A DNA stretch of 7,805 nucleotides from Candidatus Hecatellales archaeon ex4484_218 (GTDB lineage Archaea > Thermoproteota > Bathyarchaeia > Hecatellales > Hecatellaceae): positions 1 through 7,805 of the forward strand of contig NJEB01000017.1 in NCBI GenBank assembly GCA_002254975.1, written 5' to 3'. How positions within the stretch are numbered: the first letter of the stretch is position 1; every line of letters begins with the position of its first letter. This document shows, piece after piece, positions 1-5,214 of this stretch. The position numbers and the translations under genes are program-made. The notes beneath the pieces are model-generated. The model worked only from the letters and a program-made list of their open reading frames with translations, searched no databases and had not been told where the DNA came from.

Positions 1-41
1 TTAACAAACTCCCAGTACTCTTTCCAACTAATCTCACGCAT
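1..41 (-). CDS. Possible partial CDS (N-terminus only), unrecognised
   Basis: On the minus strand an ATG at 41-39 opens a frame that runs off the left edge after 13 codons, reading M-R-E-I-S-W-K-E-Y-W-E-F-V. The charged, tryptophan-rich composition looks like coding sequence. The frame stays open upstream to a TGA near 77-79, so a TTG at 59-57 is an alternative start. No Shine-Dalgarno precedes the ATG. An ATTAAAAG stretch about 30 bases upstream could be the TATA box of a leaderless transcript. The fragment is too short to assign to a family, and it could be a chance ORF. Confidence 0.35.
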   Translation of the reverse strand, partial: MREISWKEYWEFV

Positions 42-111
42 TGGAATATAGCTAAACAACAGAACCCATACTTTTAATCAACCCTAAACCTAATAAATTC
101 TCCCCCAAAAT

Positions 112-168
112 TTACCTACAAAACATACCTAGACAAAGGTTTATCCTAAACAAACTTTTAAGCTTCAA
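112..168 (-). CDS. Possible 18-codon ORF with a strong Shine-Dalgarno
   Basis: A TTG at 168-166 follows GGAGGT (181-176) by 7 nt, close to the layout at the thiolase gene. The frame reads M-K-L-K-S-L-F-R-I-N-L-C-L-G-M-F-C-R and stops at TAA (114-112). It lies about 70 bases upstream of the possible partial gene at the left edge, on the same strand. It could be a leader peptide, the surviving 5' end of a decayed gene, or chance. The ribosome-binding site is the only real support; the peptide matches nothing I recognise. Confidence 0.25.
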   Translation of the reverse strand: MKLKSLFRINLCLGMFCR

Positions 169-400
169 AAAATTAACCTCCAAATGTTAATTAGGAAAAA
201 AAGAGTAAAGTAAAAAGTATGTGGGATATTCGAAGAAAGCTAAGGTAAGAAAAAGTCATTATTTTAAATTTTAATTCTTACTTACAGACTTAAGCAGTAA
301 TAAACTGGTTTTCAAGGATGAATAAAAAAACATTAAACAAACATAAACCAATCTACCATCTGCAAATAGCTTCCAAAAAAATTGTAAATTCAAGTAAGAC

Positions 401-430
401 GGTATCATACAATGTCATACTATATCATAC
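401..430. repeat. Three tandem 10-bp repeats, NNTRTCATAC
   Basis: GGTATCATAC, AATGTCATAC and TATATCATAC follow one another without a gap, so the shared TRTCATAC core recurs once per helical turn. The first copy contains GTATCATAC, a 9-bp palindrome about its central C. The third copy overlaps a TATA-like ACTATATCA (419-427). Such phasing suits a protein-binding site, but no regulated gene is evident directly downstream. Confidence 0.55.
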
Positions 431-610
431 TTTTCTGGTTTGGTTTGTGACTGGAGATGTTTAATGTTGGTTATTTTTGGGTTAATAGGCTACAGAAATT
501 TTTGTTTAATGGTAAATTTAGCCTTATTCTGGTTTAAACCGGAAAATTTGGTTTTAAGTGAAATATTAGCCTTAGTAAAGGTTTATTTTTAAGTTATGGG
601 TCTAAAAATT

Positions 611-621
611 CATAAATATTG
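611..621 (+). promoter_or_regulatory. Candidate TATA box
   Basis: CATAAATATTG is centred about 22 bases before the ATG at 638. That distance would suit a leaderless archaeal transcript starting at or near this ATG and continuing into the gene at 714. It is assigned by position and composition only. Confidence 0.35.
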
Positions 622-637
622 TTTGTATTTACCAATT

Positions 638-742
638 ATGGGTAAGATTGGAAAGCTTCCATATTCCTGCTTCATCAACCGTAAACTAGGAAAAATCGTT
701 CAGGTGATGATTTTTGACTGTGGAAGGAAGATTTATTGTTAA
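638..742 (+). CDS. Possible 34-aa small protein overlapping the next gene
   Basis: ATG at 638 opens a 34-codon frame ending in TAA at 740-742. The peptide begins M-G-K-I-G-K-L-P-Y-S-C-F-I-N-R-K and is basic, with three cysteines. Its last 29 bases overlap the 137-aa gene in another frame, and that gene's ribosome-binding site lies inside it, so the two could be translationally coupled. A TATA-like box at the spacing expected for a leaderless mRNA supports the start. No homologue is recognised. It could equally be an accidental ORF in the 5' leader of the larger gene. Confidence 0.33.
   Translation: MGKIGKLPYSCFINRKLGKIVQVMIFDCGRKIYC
702..708 (+). promoter_or_regulatory. Shine-Dalgarno deciding the TTG start at 714
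   Basis: AGGTGAT sits 5 bases before TTG 714 and matches the archaeal GGAGGTGAT consensus. An in-frame TGA at 708-710 rules out any start further upstream. Confidence 0.6.
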
Positions 743-1127
743 AGGTGAAAAAATAAAGCCAGTAACATTCAAAAGTTTGGAGGAGGCTGAAAGATTTGTT
801 AATAAGCTTAGGGAGGCAGGAATAGGTGAAGCTGTTATCGAGGAGGTTAAGGAAGCCATCTATCCTGTTGCTGAAGGAGTTAAAGTGGTTAAAGGTGAAA
901 CAATCTACAAGACACCAACTTGGTGGATGGCTGTACTTTTAACTGAAAGATTTAAACGTAGAGAAGTTGCAGTTTATAGGTGGAAAAAGAAAGGGGAAAA
1001 ATGGTCAAGAAAACAAAAATTAAGTATTTTAAACAGGAAACATTGGGAAAAAATTAAACAAATTGTTGATAGCCTCCTAGAAGAATTAGAAAAACTGGGT
1101 GTGGTTGAAAAAGAAGAAAAACAATAG
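714..1127 (+). CDS. Unidentified 137-aa protein with a PC4-like C-terminal half
   Basis: I do not firmly recognise this protein. Residues about 1-60 are acidic and look like a small alpha/beta unit. Residues about 65-125 read as beta strands followed by a long helix: V85-A-V-Y-R-W90, a basic turn with W97, S104-I-L, then H110-W-E-K-I and a helix to about 126. That order (strand, charged hairpin, short strand, W-x-x-L/I helix) resembles the single-stranded-DNA-binding fold of PC4/p15 coactivators. This is inferred from pattern alone. The protein is very lysine-rich and has no signal peptide or membrane segment. Start is TTG 714, set by AGGTGAT and an in-frame stop; GTG 720 is the alternative. 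It converges on the zinc-ribbon gene with a 27-bp gap. Confidence 0.8.
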   Translation: MTVEGRFIVKGEKIKPVTFKSLEEAERFVNKLREAGIGEAVIEEVKEAIYPVAEGVKVVKGETIYKTPTWWMAVLLTERFKRREVAVYRWKKKGEKWSRKQKLSILNRKHWEKIKQIVDSLLEELEKLGVVEKEEKQ

Positions 1128-1154
1128 TTTTAGAATTATGAATATTGGTTTAAA

Positions 1155-1502
1155 CTATTTTTTTGTTATCTTTCTTATTTTTTCTAAAGCTTCCAAATAG
1201 TTTAAGGTTAAGTTTAGGTAAGTTTGAAGAATTTCCGGGTTTTCCTCAAATCTGATTTTTTGTTGTAGTTGTTGAAGTTTCCCTAAAATTGTTTCTTCAA
1301 GCAGGTTTAAGGTTGCTGGTTTACTAACCTTTAAAGCTTCCTCCTCAGTTTTTACAAGAATAACTTTCCGGTTACATTTTAGACAATAGATTTCATCTGA
1401 AGGCATTTTAAAAAGTGGTGAACTACATACAGGGCATGCTTCATTTAGCATGGTTGCTCCTGCTTTTAAGGCTTCAGCCATTTTTTTAACTTCCAAACCC
1501 AA
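1155..1502 (-). CDS. Autoantigen p27 (SSSCA1/ZNRD2)-type zinc-ribbon protein
   Basis: A small zinc-binding protein of 115 aa. Residues 8-50 match the Auto_anti-p27 pattern: a helix leading into M-L-N-E-A-C-P-V-C (C23, C26), about 13 residues, then C40-L-K-C43, giving a four-cysteine zinc ribbon. The rest is a charged helical tail, probably coiled-coil, with a leucine-rich stretch around 65-110. Archaeal members are of unknown function. Start is TTG 1502: AAGGTTGA (1516-1509) lies 6 bases upstream and an in-frame TGA closes the frame just before. TTG 1496 and ATG 1481 are possible later starts and would keep the zinc ribbon. It diverges from the UPF0147 gene and converges on the 137-aa gene. 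Confidence 0.82.
   Translation of the reverse strand: MGLEVKKMAEALKAGATMLNEACPVCSSPLFKMPSDEIYCLKCNRKVILVKTEEEALKVSKPATLNLLEETILGKLQQLQQKIRFEENPEILQTYLNLTLNYLEALEKIRKITKK
1157..1163 (+). terminator. Oligo-T tract after the 137-aa gene
   Basis: Seven T residues on the plus strand lie 30 bases after the stop at 1127, followed by a six-T run near 1177. This fits archaeal oligo-T termination. The tract lies inside the 3' end of the convergent zinc-ribbon gene, where it encodes lysines. Confidence 0.4.
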
Positions 1503-1518
1503 AATTTTTCAACCTTGA

Positions 1519-1562
1519 GGAATTTATAAATATTAAACGAATACTAAAGAAACTTATAGTAT
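1519..1562. promoter_or_regulatory. Candidate divergent promoter region
   Basis: This stretch separates the zinc-ribbon gene (minus) from the UPF0147 gene (plus). TTTATAAATT on the minus strand (about 1522-1531) is a good TATA candidate for the former. ACTTATAGTATT on the plus strand (about 1550-1561) lies some 50 bases ahead of the ATG at 1610 and could serve the latter. Assignment rests on composition and spacing. Confidence 0.4.
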
Positions 1563-1609
1563 TGTGGTATTTTTGATTTTTGAAGATTTTTGTTGGGTAG
1601 GTGGTAGAA

Positions 1610-1891
1610 ATGTCTAGAAGAAAAAGAAAAATCGAAAGATATGAGGAGAGTATAGGTCAAGCTATGAGTATTTTAAAAGAAATTTCTGAGGATACAACAA
1701 CCCCAAGAAATATTAGAAGAGCTGCTAAAGAAGCCATGGATGTTTTACAGAATCTGGCTAAAACTCATGCTGTTAGGTCGGCGGATGCAATTTCTATCCT
1801 TGATGAAATTTCTCAAGACCCAAACATGCCAACCTACACAAGAACAAAAATCTGGAATGTTGTAAGCATTCTGGAAACAATAAAAGATTAA
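1610..1891 (+). CDS. UPF0147 family protein
   Basis: A 93-aa, all-helical, highly charged protein typical of the archaeal UPF0147 family, whose function is unknown. The features seen are the basic start M-S-R-R-K-R-K, the S-I-L-K-E-I-S-E-D block, the [10 protein letters not shown] core, and a second related helical block S-I-L-D-E-I-S-Q-D followed by T-P-type residues. The two blocks look like an internal duplication. Length matches the family. The ATG at 1610 is preferred over GTG 1601 because the Shine-Dalgarno AGGTGG (1599-1604) lies 5 bases before it and overlaps the GTG. Its TAA stop abuts the stop of the convergent phosphatase gene with no base between. Confidence 0.93.
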   Translation: MSRRKRKIERYEESIGQAMSILKEISEDTTTPRNIRRAAKEAMDVLQNLAKTHAVRSADAISILDEISQDPNMPTYTRTKIWNVVSILETIKD

Positions 1892-2722
1892 TCATGAATT
1901 TTTAAGAAGTATTAAAAGCTTGTTAAGAAGTTTTTTGTTTCCAACAGCAAGAAAAGATACCCTTCTTTGAGGATTATCTGCTAAACTATCCAGCATGGTG
2001 CCATCCTCCCTAACAATAAATCCTCCTGCTTCTCGGATAATATGGTAGGATGCTGCAAGGTCTGTAACTCTAAGTTTTCCTCTCAAGTCGATGGCTGCAT
2101 CCAATCTACCTGAAGCAACATAACAAATTTCAAGAGAAATTGCCCCATAATGTCGAATATGTTGAGCTTTACACAGTATACCAGAAACTTTTTCAAGAAT
2201 TTTTTTGTTTGTTGAAGGATTTAAGGTGATTAAAGCTTCCTCAATATTATTTGTTTTGGATGGTTTGATAGGTTTACCGTTTAATTTTGCACCCAACCCT
2301 TTTTCAGCTGTAAAAATCATTTTTTCTATGGATAGATTTGCTACAAGACTTGTATGGACTGCTGAAAGTTTTGGTTTGTCTGCAACAGCTAAAGAAATGG
2401 CATAAAACGGAATTTTTCTTAAAGCATTGTAGGTTCCATCCAAACCATCAACTATTAGATAGGTGTTTTGGTTTCCACCTAAAATTTTTTTAACACCACT
2501 TTCCTCACTAACAACAACACAAGAAATCTTGTTAGTTTTAAGCATCTCAAAAACAGTTTTTTCAGCAACCCAATCAACATATCTTGTTTTATCCCCACCA
2601 ACACCTACACCAACAATTTTCCCAGCTTTACCACTATCAATTAAAGATTGAACTTTAAACCTAACCTTTTCAGCAATCTCCATCAACAATTCAAGATTAA
2701 GCTTCAAAACAAACCCAACCAA
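1892..2722 (-). CDS. Archaeal fructose-1,6-bisphosphatase / inositol monophosphatase family protein
   Basis: A Mg2+-dependent sugar-phosphate phosphatase. Archaeal relatives such as MJ0109 hydrolyse both fructose 1,6-bisphosphate (gluconeogenesis) and inositol 1-phosphate; which one dominates here cannot be read from sequence. Metal-site motifs are present: D50-x-x-x-E54, S-E-E (E73, E74), D92-G-L-D95-G-T and T220-D221-L-A-A, plus the family block C-Y-V-A-S-G-R-L-D-A (200-209). The usual proline of the DPxDG motif is glycine here, an oddity that keeps both aspartates. The 276-aa length is slightly above the roughly 250-aa norm. The N-terminus is uncertain: TTG 2722 lacks a well-spaced ribosome-binding site, and TTG 2707 is equally compatible with the family. 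It is divergent from tRNA-Leu. Confidence 0.9.
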   Translation of the reverse strand: MVGFVLKLNLELLMEIAEKVRFKVQSLIDSGKAGKIVGVGVGGDKTRYVDWVAEKTVFEMLKTNKISCVVVSEESGVKKILGGNQNTYLIVDGLDGTYNALRKIPFYAISLAVADKPKLSAVHTSLVANLSIEKMIFTAEKGLGAKLNGKPIKPSKTNNIEEALITLNPSTNKKILEKVSGILCKAQHIRHYGAISLEICYVASGRLDAAIDLRGKLRVTDLAASYHIIREAGGFIVREDGTMLDSLADNPQRRVSFLAVGNKKLLNKLLILLKNS

Positions 2723-2757
2723 AACCTTAAAACTTACAACAAAAAATATCCCTAATA

Positions 2758-2767
2758 GTAAATATAG
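2758..2767 (+). promoter_or_regulatory. Candidate TATA box of tRNA-Leu
   Basis: GTAAATATAG is centred about 23 bases before the first tRNA base, near the usual archaeal TATA distance if transcription starts at or just before the mature 5' end. Confidence 0.35.
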
Positions 2768-2784
2768 CTTTTAAGCTGTAAGAT

Positions 2785-2872
2785 GCGGGGGTTGCCAAGC
2801 CAGGTCAAAGGCGCAGGAATGAGGATCCTGTCCCGTAGGGGTTCGTGGGTTCAAATCCCACCCCCCGCACCA
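2785..2872 (+). tRNA. tRNA-Leu (anticodon GAG)
   Basis: A complete class II cloverleaf folds by eye. The acceptor stem GCGGGGG (2785-2791) pairs with CCCCCGC (2862-2868). The D arm is closed by GCC/GGC. The anticodon stem CAGGA/TCCTG encloses loop ATGAGGA with anticodon GAG (2821-2823), reading CUC and CUU leucine codons. The 14-nt variable arm contains CCC/GGG, as expected for leucine. The T stem GTGGG/CCCAC encloses TTCAAAT. Discriminator A2869 is followed by an encoded CCA. No intron is present. Confidence 0.97.
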
Positions 2873-3001
2873 ACTGTTAATTTATTAAATCGAAAAAATA
2901 CTAACCAGTTTAAACAATAAACAAAAGGTGTTAAGAGGGAAAATTAAGGTAGCTTTATCTCACATTACAGCGTAGGGTAAACCGTATTCAACAAAATTAA
3001 G

Positions 3002-3039
3002 AGTTAATTGTAAATTTTTTAGGTTAAACGTAAATTTTT
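3002..3039 (+). repeat. Two 18-bp direct repeats at 20-bp spacing upstream of a TATA box
   Basis: AGTTAATTGTAAATTTTT (3002-3019) and GGTTAAACGTAAATTTTT (3022-3039) agree at 15 of 18 positions and start exactly 20 bp apart, two helical turns. They end immediately before the TATA candidate of the dehydrogenase gene, the classic place for an archaeal activator or repressor site. The copies are AT-rich, so chance similarity is possible. Confidence 0.5.
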
Positions 3040-3040
3040 G

Positions 3041-3048
3041 TATTTAAG
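3041..3048 (+). promoter_or_regulatory. Candidate TATA box of the hydroxyacyl-CoA dehydrogenase gene
   Basis: TATTTAAG lies 31-38 bases before the TTG start, so transcription would begin around 3068-3072 with a very short leader. It follows directly on the two 18-bp repeats. A similar TATTTAAAC box lies ahead of the flavoprotein gene. Confidence 0.45.
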
Positions 3049-3066
3049 GGGACTATGTTAAAACTT

Positions 3067-3072
3067 GAGGTG
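3067..3072 (+). promoter_or_regulatory. Shine-Dalgarno proving the TTG start at 3079
   Basis: GAGGTG lies 6 bases before TTG 3079. An in-frame TAA at 3073-3075 excludes any earlier start, and the NAD-binding motif begins 12 codons later, so TTG is the only standard initiator available. Confidence 0.75.
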
Positions 3073-3078
3073 TAAGGT

Positions 3079-3969
3079 TTGAAATGTGAAGATATTAGGA
3101 AGATTGTTGTTGTGGGTGCTGGTATGATGGGTTCTCAGATAGCTCAACTTTTTGCTGAAAAAGGTTATTCTGTTAGTTTGGTTGATGTTTCTGATGAAAG
3201 AGTTCAACTTGGAATAAACTCAATTAAGGATAGGTTAGACAAGTTTTTTGTTAAGAAGGGTAAAATAACCCAAGAACAAGCTGATGCTATTTTAGCAAAA
3301 ATTAAAGGAACAACCAATCTTGAGGAAGCATGTAAAGATGTTGATTTTGTTGTGGAAGCTGTTTTTGAAGACTTAAACCTTAAAAAGGATGTTTTTAAAA
3401 GGTTAGACCAAGCAACACCTAAACATACAATTTTAGCTAGTAATACTTCTTCTTTAAGCATAACTGAAATGGCTAAGGTTACATCTAAACCTGATAAGGT
3501 TGTTGGAACCCACTTTTTTAATCCTGTTGCTGTTATGAGGCTTGTTGAGGTTGTTAAAGGTTTAACATCTGATGAAACTGTTAATGTAACGATGGAACTT
3601 ATGAAAAAACTGGGTAAAACACCTATCCTATGTAAGGATTCACCTGGATTTGTGGCTAATAGGGTTTATGCCGGATTAATTCAAGAAGCTTTATGGTGTG
3701 TTTATACTGGAGTTGCAAGCCCAAAAGATGTTGATACAGCCTTAAAATTAGGCTACAATCTTCCTATGGGACCTTTAGAGTTGATGGATTATACTGGTGG
3801 ATGGGATATAGCCTTAACCATGTCTAAACTTTACATGGAAGAGTTTGGGCCAAGATATGCTCCATGTCCACTTTTATTTGAGCTTGTTAGGGCTGGATAT
3901 TTGGGTAAAAAAGTTGGAACAGCCGGAAAAGGAATTTACGACTACTATGAGGAACATATGAAAAAATAG
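3079..3969 (+). CDS. 3-hydroxyacyl-CoA dehydrogenase (3-hydroxybutyryl-CoA dehydrogenase type)
   Basis: A cytosolic NAD(P)-dependent enzyme that interconverts 3-hydroxyacyl-CoA and 3-oxoacyl-CoA. At 296 aa it is a stand-alone dehydrogenase without a fused hydratase. The Rossmann domain (about 7-195) has G13-A-G15-M-M-G18 and D36 at the end of the second strand, which favours NAD+. The catalytic elements are S121-N-T-S-S, H145-F-F-N148-P and E157; His and Glu are 12 residues apart as in human HADH. P189-G-F-V-A-N194-R begins the link to the C-terminal domain, which holds G-P-L-E-L-M-D (about 231-237). All key residues are intact. It starts at TTG and converges on the thiolase gene, whose substrate would be its product. 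No enoyl-CoA hydratase or acyl-CoA dehydrogenase is in the window, and acyl-chain specificity cannot be judged. Confidence 0.96.
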   Translation: MKCEDIRKIVVVGAGMMGSQIAQLFAEKGYSVSLVDVSDERVQLGINSIKDRLDKFFVKKGKITQEQADAILAKIKGTTNLEEACKDVDFVVEAVFEDLNLKKDVFKRLDQATPKHTILASNTSSLSITEMAKVTSKPDKVVGTHFFNPVAVMRLVEVVKGLTSDETVNVTMELMKKLGKTPILCKDSPGFVANRVYAGLIQEALWCVYTGVASPKDVDTALKLGYNLPMGPLELMDYTGGWDIALTMSKLYMEEFGPRYAPCPLLFELVRAGYLGKKVGTAGKGIYDYYEEHMKK

Positions 3970-4014
3970 GTTTAATTAAACCTGAAAAATTTTTCATTAT
4001 TTTTTTATGAAAAA
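3968..4014. terminator. Bidirectional terminator region between convergent genes
   Basis: The 56-bp gap between the dehydrogenase and thiolase genes is almost entirely dyad sequence. It holds a perfect 16-bp palindrome AGGTTTAATTAAACCT (3968-3983), a perfect 12-bp palindrome GAAAAATTTTTC (3984-3995), and an inverted repeat TTTTTCAT/ATGAAAAA (3990-3997 and 4007-4014) around a T-rich loop. Oligo-T runs occur on both strands, including seven T on the plus strand at 4000-4006, as archaeal termination requires. Confidence 0.6.
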
Positions 4015-4025
4015 TAGGGTTTGGT

Positions 4026-5195
4026 TTATGGTCTTCCAATGATGGTTACTGTTGCTACTGTGTAGGCTCCACCAAGATTATGAGCAAAACCTGCTTCAGC
4101 ATTTTTAACTTGCAAACCTTCAGCCCTACCAAGTACTTGTCTTGTAAGTTCAACAGTCATCCTAACACCTGTAGCTCCAATTGGATGACCAAAACATTTT
4201 AATCCACCATCTGGATTGATGGGGAACTCCCCATTGATAGCTGTTACACCTTCACGTATTAGACTTGCAGCCTCCCCAGGTTTACAAAGTTTCATATCTT
4301 GATAGTTGATAAGCTCGGTTATGGTAAAACAGTCATGAACTATTCCAAAATCTAAGTCTTTTAAGGGGTCTGTTACTCCTGCCTCCTTATATGCAGCCTC
4401 AGCAGCTTTAACATTTGCTGGAAAACTTAGAAAACTTTCATAGGGTCGATACCATGGTTCTAAGGTTTCAACAGCCATACCTATGGCTTTAATTGTTGCG
4501 TAGTTATCTCCAACATATTGTTTTGCTATTTCAGGTCTTGTTAAGATTACAGCTGCAGCCCCATCAGACATTGCACAACAATCGTATAGGCCTAGGGGAT
4601 AAGCAATAATAGGTGCTTTTAATGCAGCTTCAACGGTTATTTCTCTTCTAAAATGGGCTTTAGGATGTCTTGCTCCATTATAATGGTTTTTTACAGCAAC
4701 TCTTGCAAGGTCTTCCTTAGTCCAACCCCAAACTTTAAAAGCTCTATTTGCACAAAGAGCAAACATTGCAGGTGGAGAAGGCATACCAAAAACTGGATGA
4801 AGCTCCAATCCTGTTAACGGTAAACCTCTACCACCATAATCTAAAATTTTTTCAACACCACAAGCAATAACAATATCATACATTCCAGCAGCTACAGCGT
4901 AAGCTGCATTTCGAATAGCATCCATACCGGAAGCACAAAAGTTTTCAACTCTTGTAACTGGTTTACCAAAAAATTTTAATGGGTCTGAAAAAATTGCACC
5001 AGACATACCTGTAAAATGATATTGGGTTCCAACCCAAACAGCTTCAACATCTTTTTTTAAGTCTACATTAGCCTCCTTTACAGCTTCATAAACAGCCTCC
5101 ACAAGCAAATCTTCAGCATCTTTTTCCCAAATCTCACCAAATTTTGTAACACCTGTACCAATTATTGCAACTTTATCTTTAATTTTTCCAACCAA
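4026..5195 (-). CDS. Thiolase, SCP-x/archaeal type (acetyl-CoA C-acyltransferase-like)
   Basis: A thiolase-fold enzyme that cleaves 3-oxoacyl-CoA with CoA or condenses two acyl-CoAs. The 389-aa length is normal. The nucleophile C87 is in E-N-F-C-A-S-G. K169-N-H-Y-N-G is the CoA-loop motif. H287-D-C-F-T-I-T-E and G336-H337-P-I-G-A-T-G hold active-site residues. The C-terminal H372-N-L-G-G replaces the C-x-G motif of classical bacterial thiolases, as in SCP-x and archaeal acetoacetyl-CoA thiolases. In methanogens this family forms a complex with a DUF35 protein and HMG-CoA synthase; here the immediately upstream gene, 19 bp away, encodes both folds in one chain. Start TTG 5195 is certain: GGAGGTGA (5209-5202) is 6 bases upstream and an in-frame TGA precedes it. 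Likely the second gene of an operon; substrate unknown. Confidence 0.95.
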   Translation of the reverse strand: MVGKIKDKVAIIGTGVTKFGEIWEKDAEDLLVEAVYEAVKEANVDLKKDVEAVWVGTQYHFTGMSGAIFSDPLKFFGKPVTRVENFCASGMDAIRNAAYAVAAGMYDIVIACGVEKILDYGGRGLPLTGLELHPVFGMPSPPAMFALCANRAFKVWGWTKEDLARVAVKNHYNGARHPKAHFRREITVEAALKAPIIAYPLGLYDCCAMSDGAAAVILTRPEIAKQYVGDNYATIKAIGMAVETLEPWYRPYESFLSFPANVKAAEAAYKEAGVTDPLKDLDFGIVHDCFTITELINYQDMKLCKPGEAASLIREGVTAINGEFPINPDGGLKCFGHPIGATGVRMTVELTRQVLGRAEGLQVKNAEAGFAHNLGGAYTVATVTIIGRP

Positions 5196-5201
5196 AATTT
5201 T

Positions 5202-5209
5202 TCACCTCC
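5202..5209 (-). promoter_or_regulatory. Full-length Shine-Dalgarno proving the TTG start of the thiolase
   Basis: GGAGGTGA on the minus strand ends 6 bases before TTG 5195. Its last three bases form an in-frame TGA, so no upstream start is possible, and the conserved I-I-G-T-G segment needs this start. Confidence 0.75.
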
Positions 5210-5214
5210 AAATA

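Larger units (their letters stand above)
182..637. other. AT-rich intergenic region without a convincing gene
   Basis: About 450 bases with no ORF of convincing length on either strand. Visible structure is limited to three phased 10-bp repeats (401-430), a weak nested inverted repeat (331-351 with 440-466) and a 10-bp perfect palindrome GGTTTAAACC (531-540). A 26-codon ORF from the ATG at 457 has no properly spaced ribosome-binding site. No tRNA, CRISPR or insertion-sequence end is recognisable. Confidence 0.6.

Noticed and set aside
401..430. CRISPR array or plasmid-type origin iterons
   Set aside because: The units are only 10 bp without spacers, three copies are too few for iterons, and no replication or Cas gene is nearby.
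457..537. 26-codon plus-strand ORF after the 10-bp repeats
   Set aside because: The GGAG before the ATG has zero spacing, the peptide is hydrophobic and AT-driven, and nothing supports translation; only a TATA-like box about 30 bases upstream keeps it in mind.
531..540. GGTTTAAACC palindrome as an operator
   Set aside because: A single 10-bp AT-rich palindrome in a 700-base AT-rich region is expected by chance and has no placed promoter partner.
1601..1609. GTG at 1601 as start of the UPF0147 protein
   Set aside because: It overlaps the AGGTGG ribosome-binding site of the ATG at 1610, which gives the usual family N-terminus.
2205..2651. Two plus-strand ORFs (62 and 66 aa) opposite the phosphatase gene
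   Set aside because: They are antisense to a well-conserved gene, lack ribosome-binding sites and match no family.
2873..3001. tRNA-adjacent integration site with a mobile element
   Set aside because: The tRNA 3' end is intact, but no integrase gene or repeated tRNA 3' segment is seen downstream in the window.
3204..3461. Minus-strand ORF of 85 aa inside the dehydrogenase gene
   Set aside because: It lies opposite the NAD-binding domain coding sequence and has no ribosome-binding site or family resemblance.
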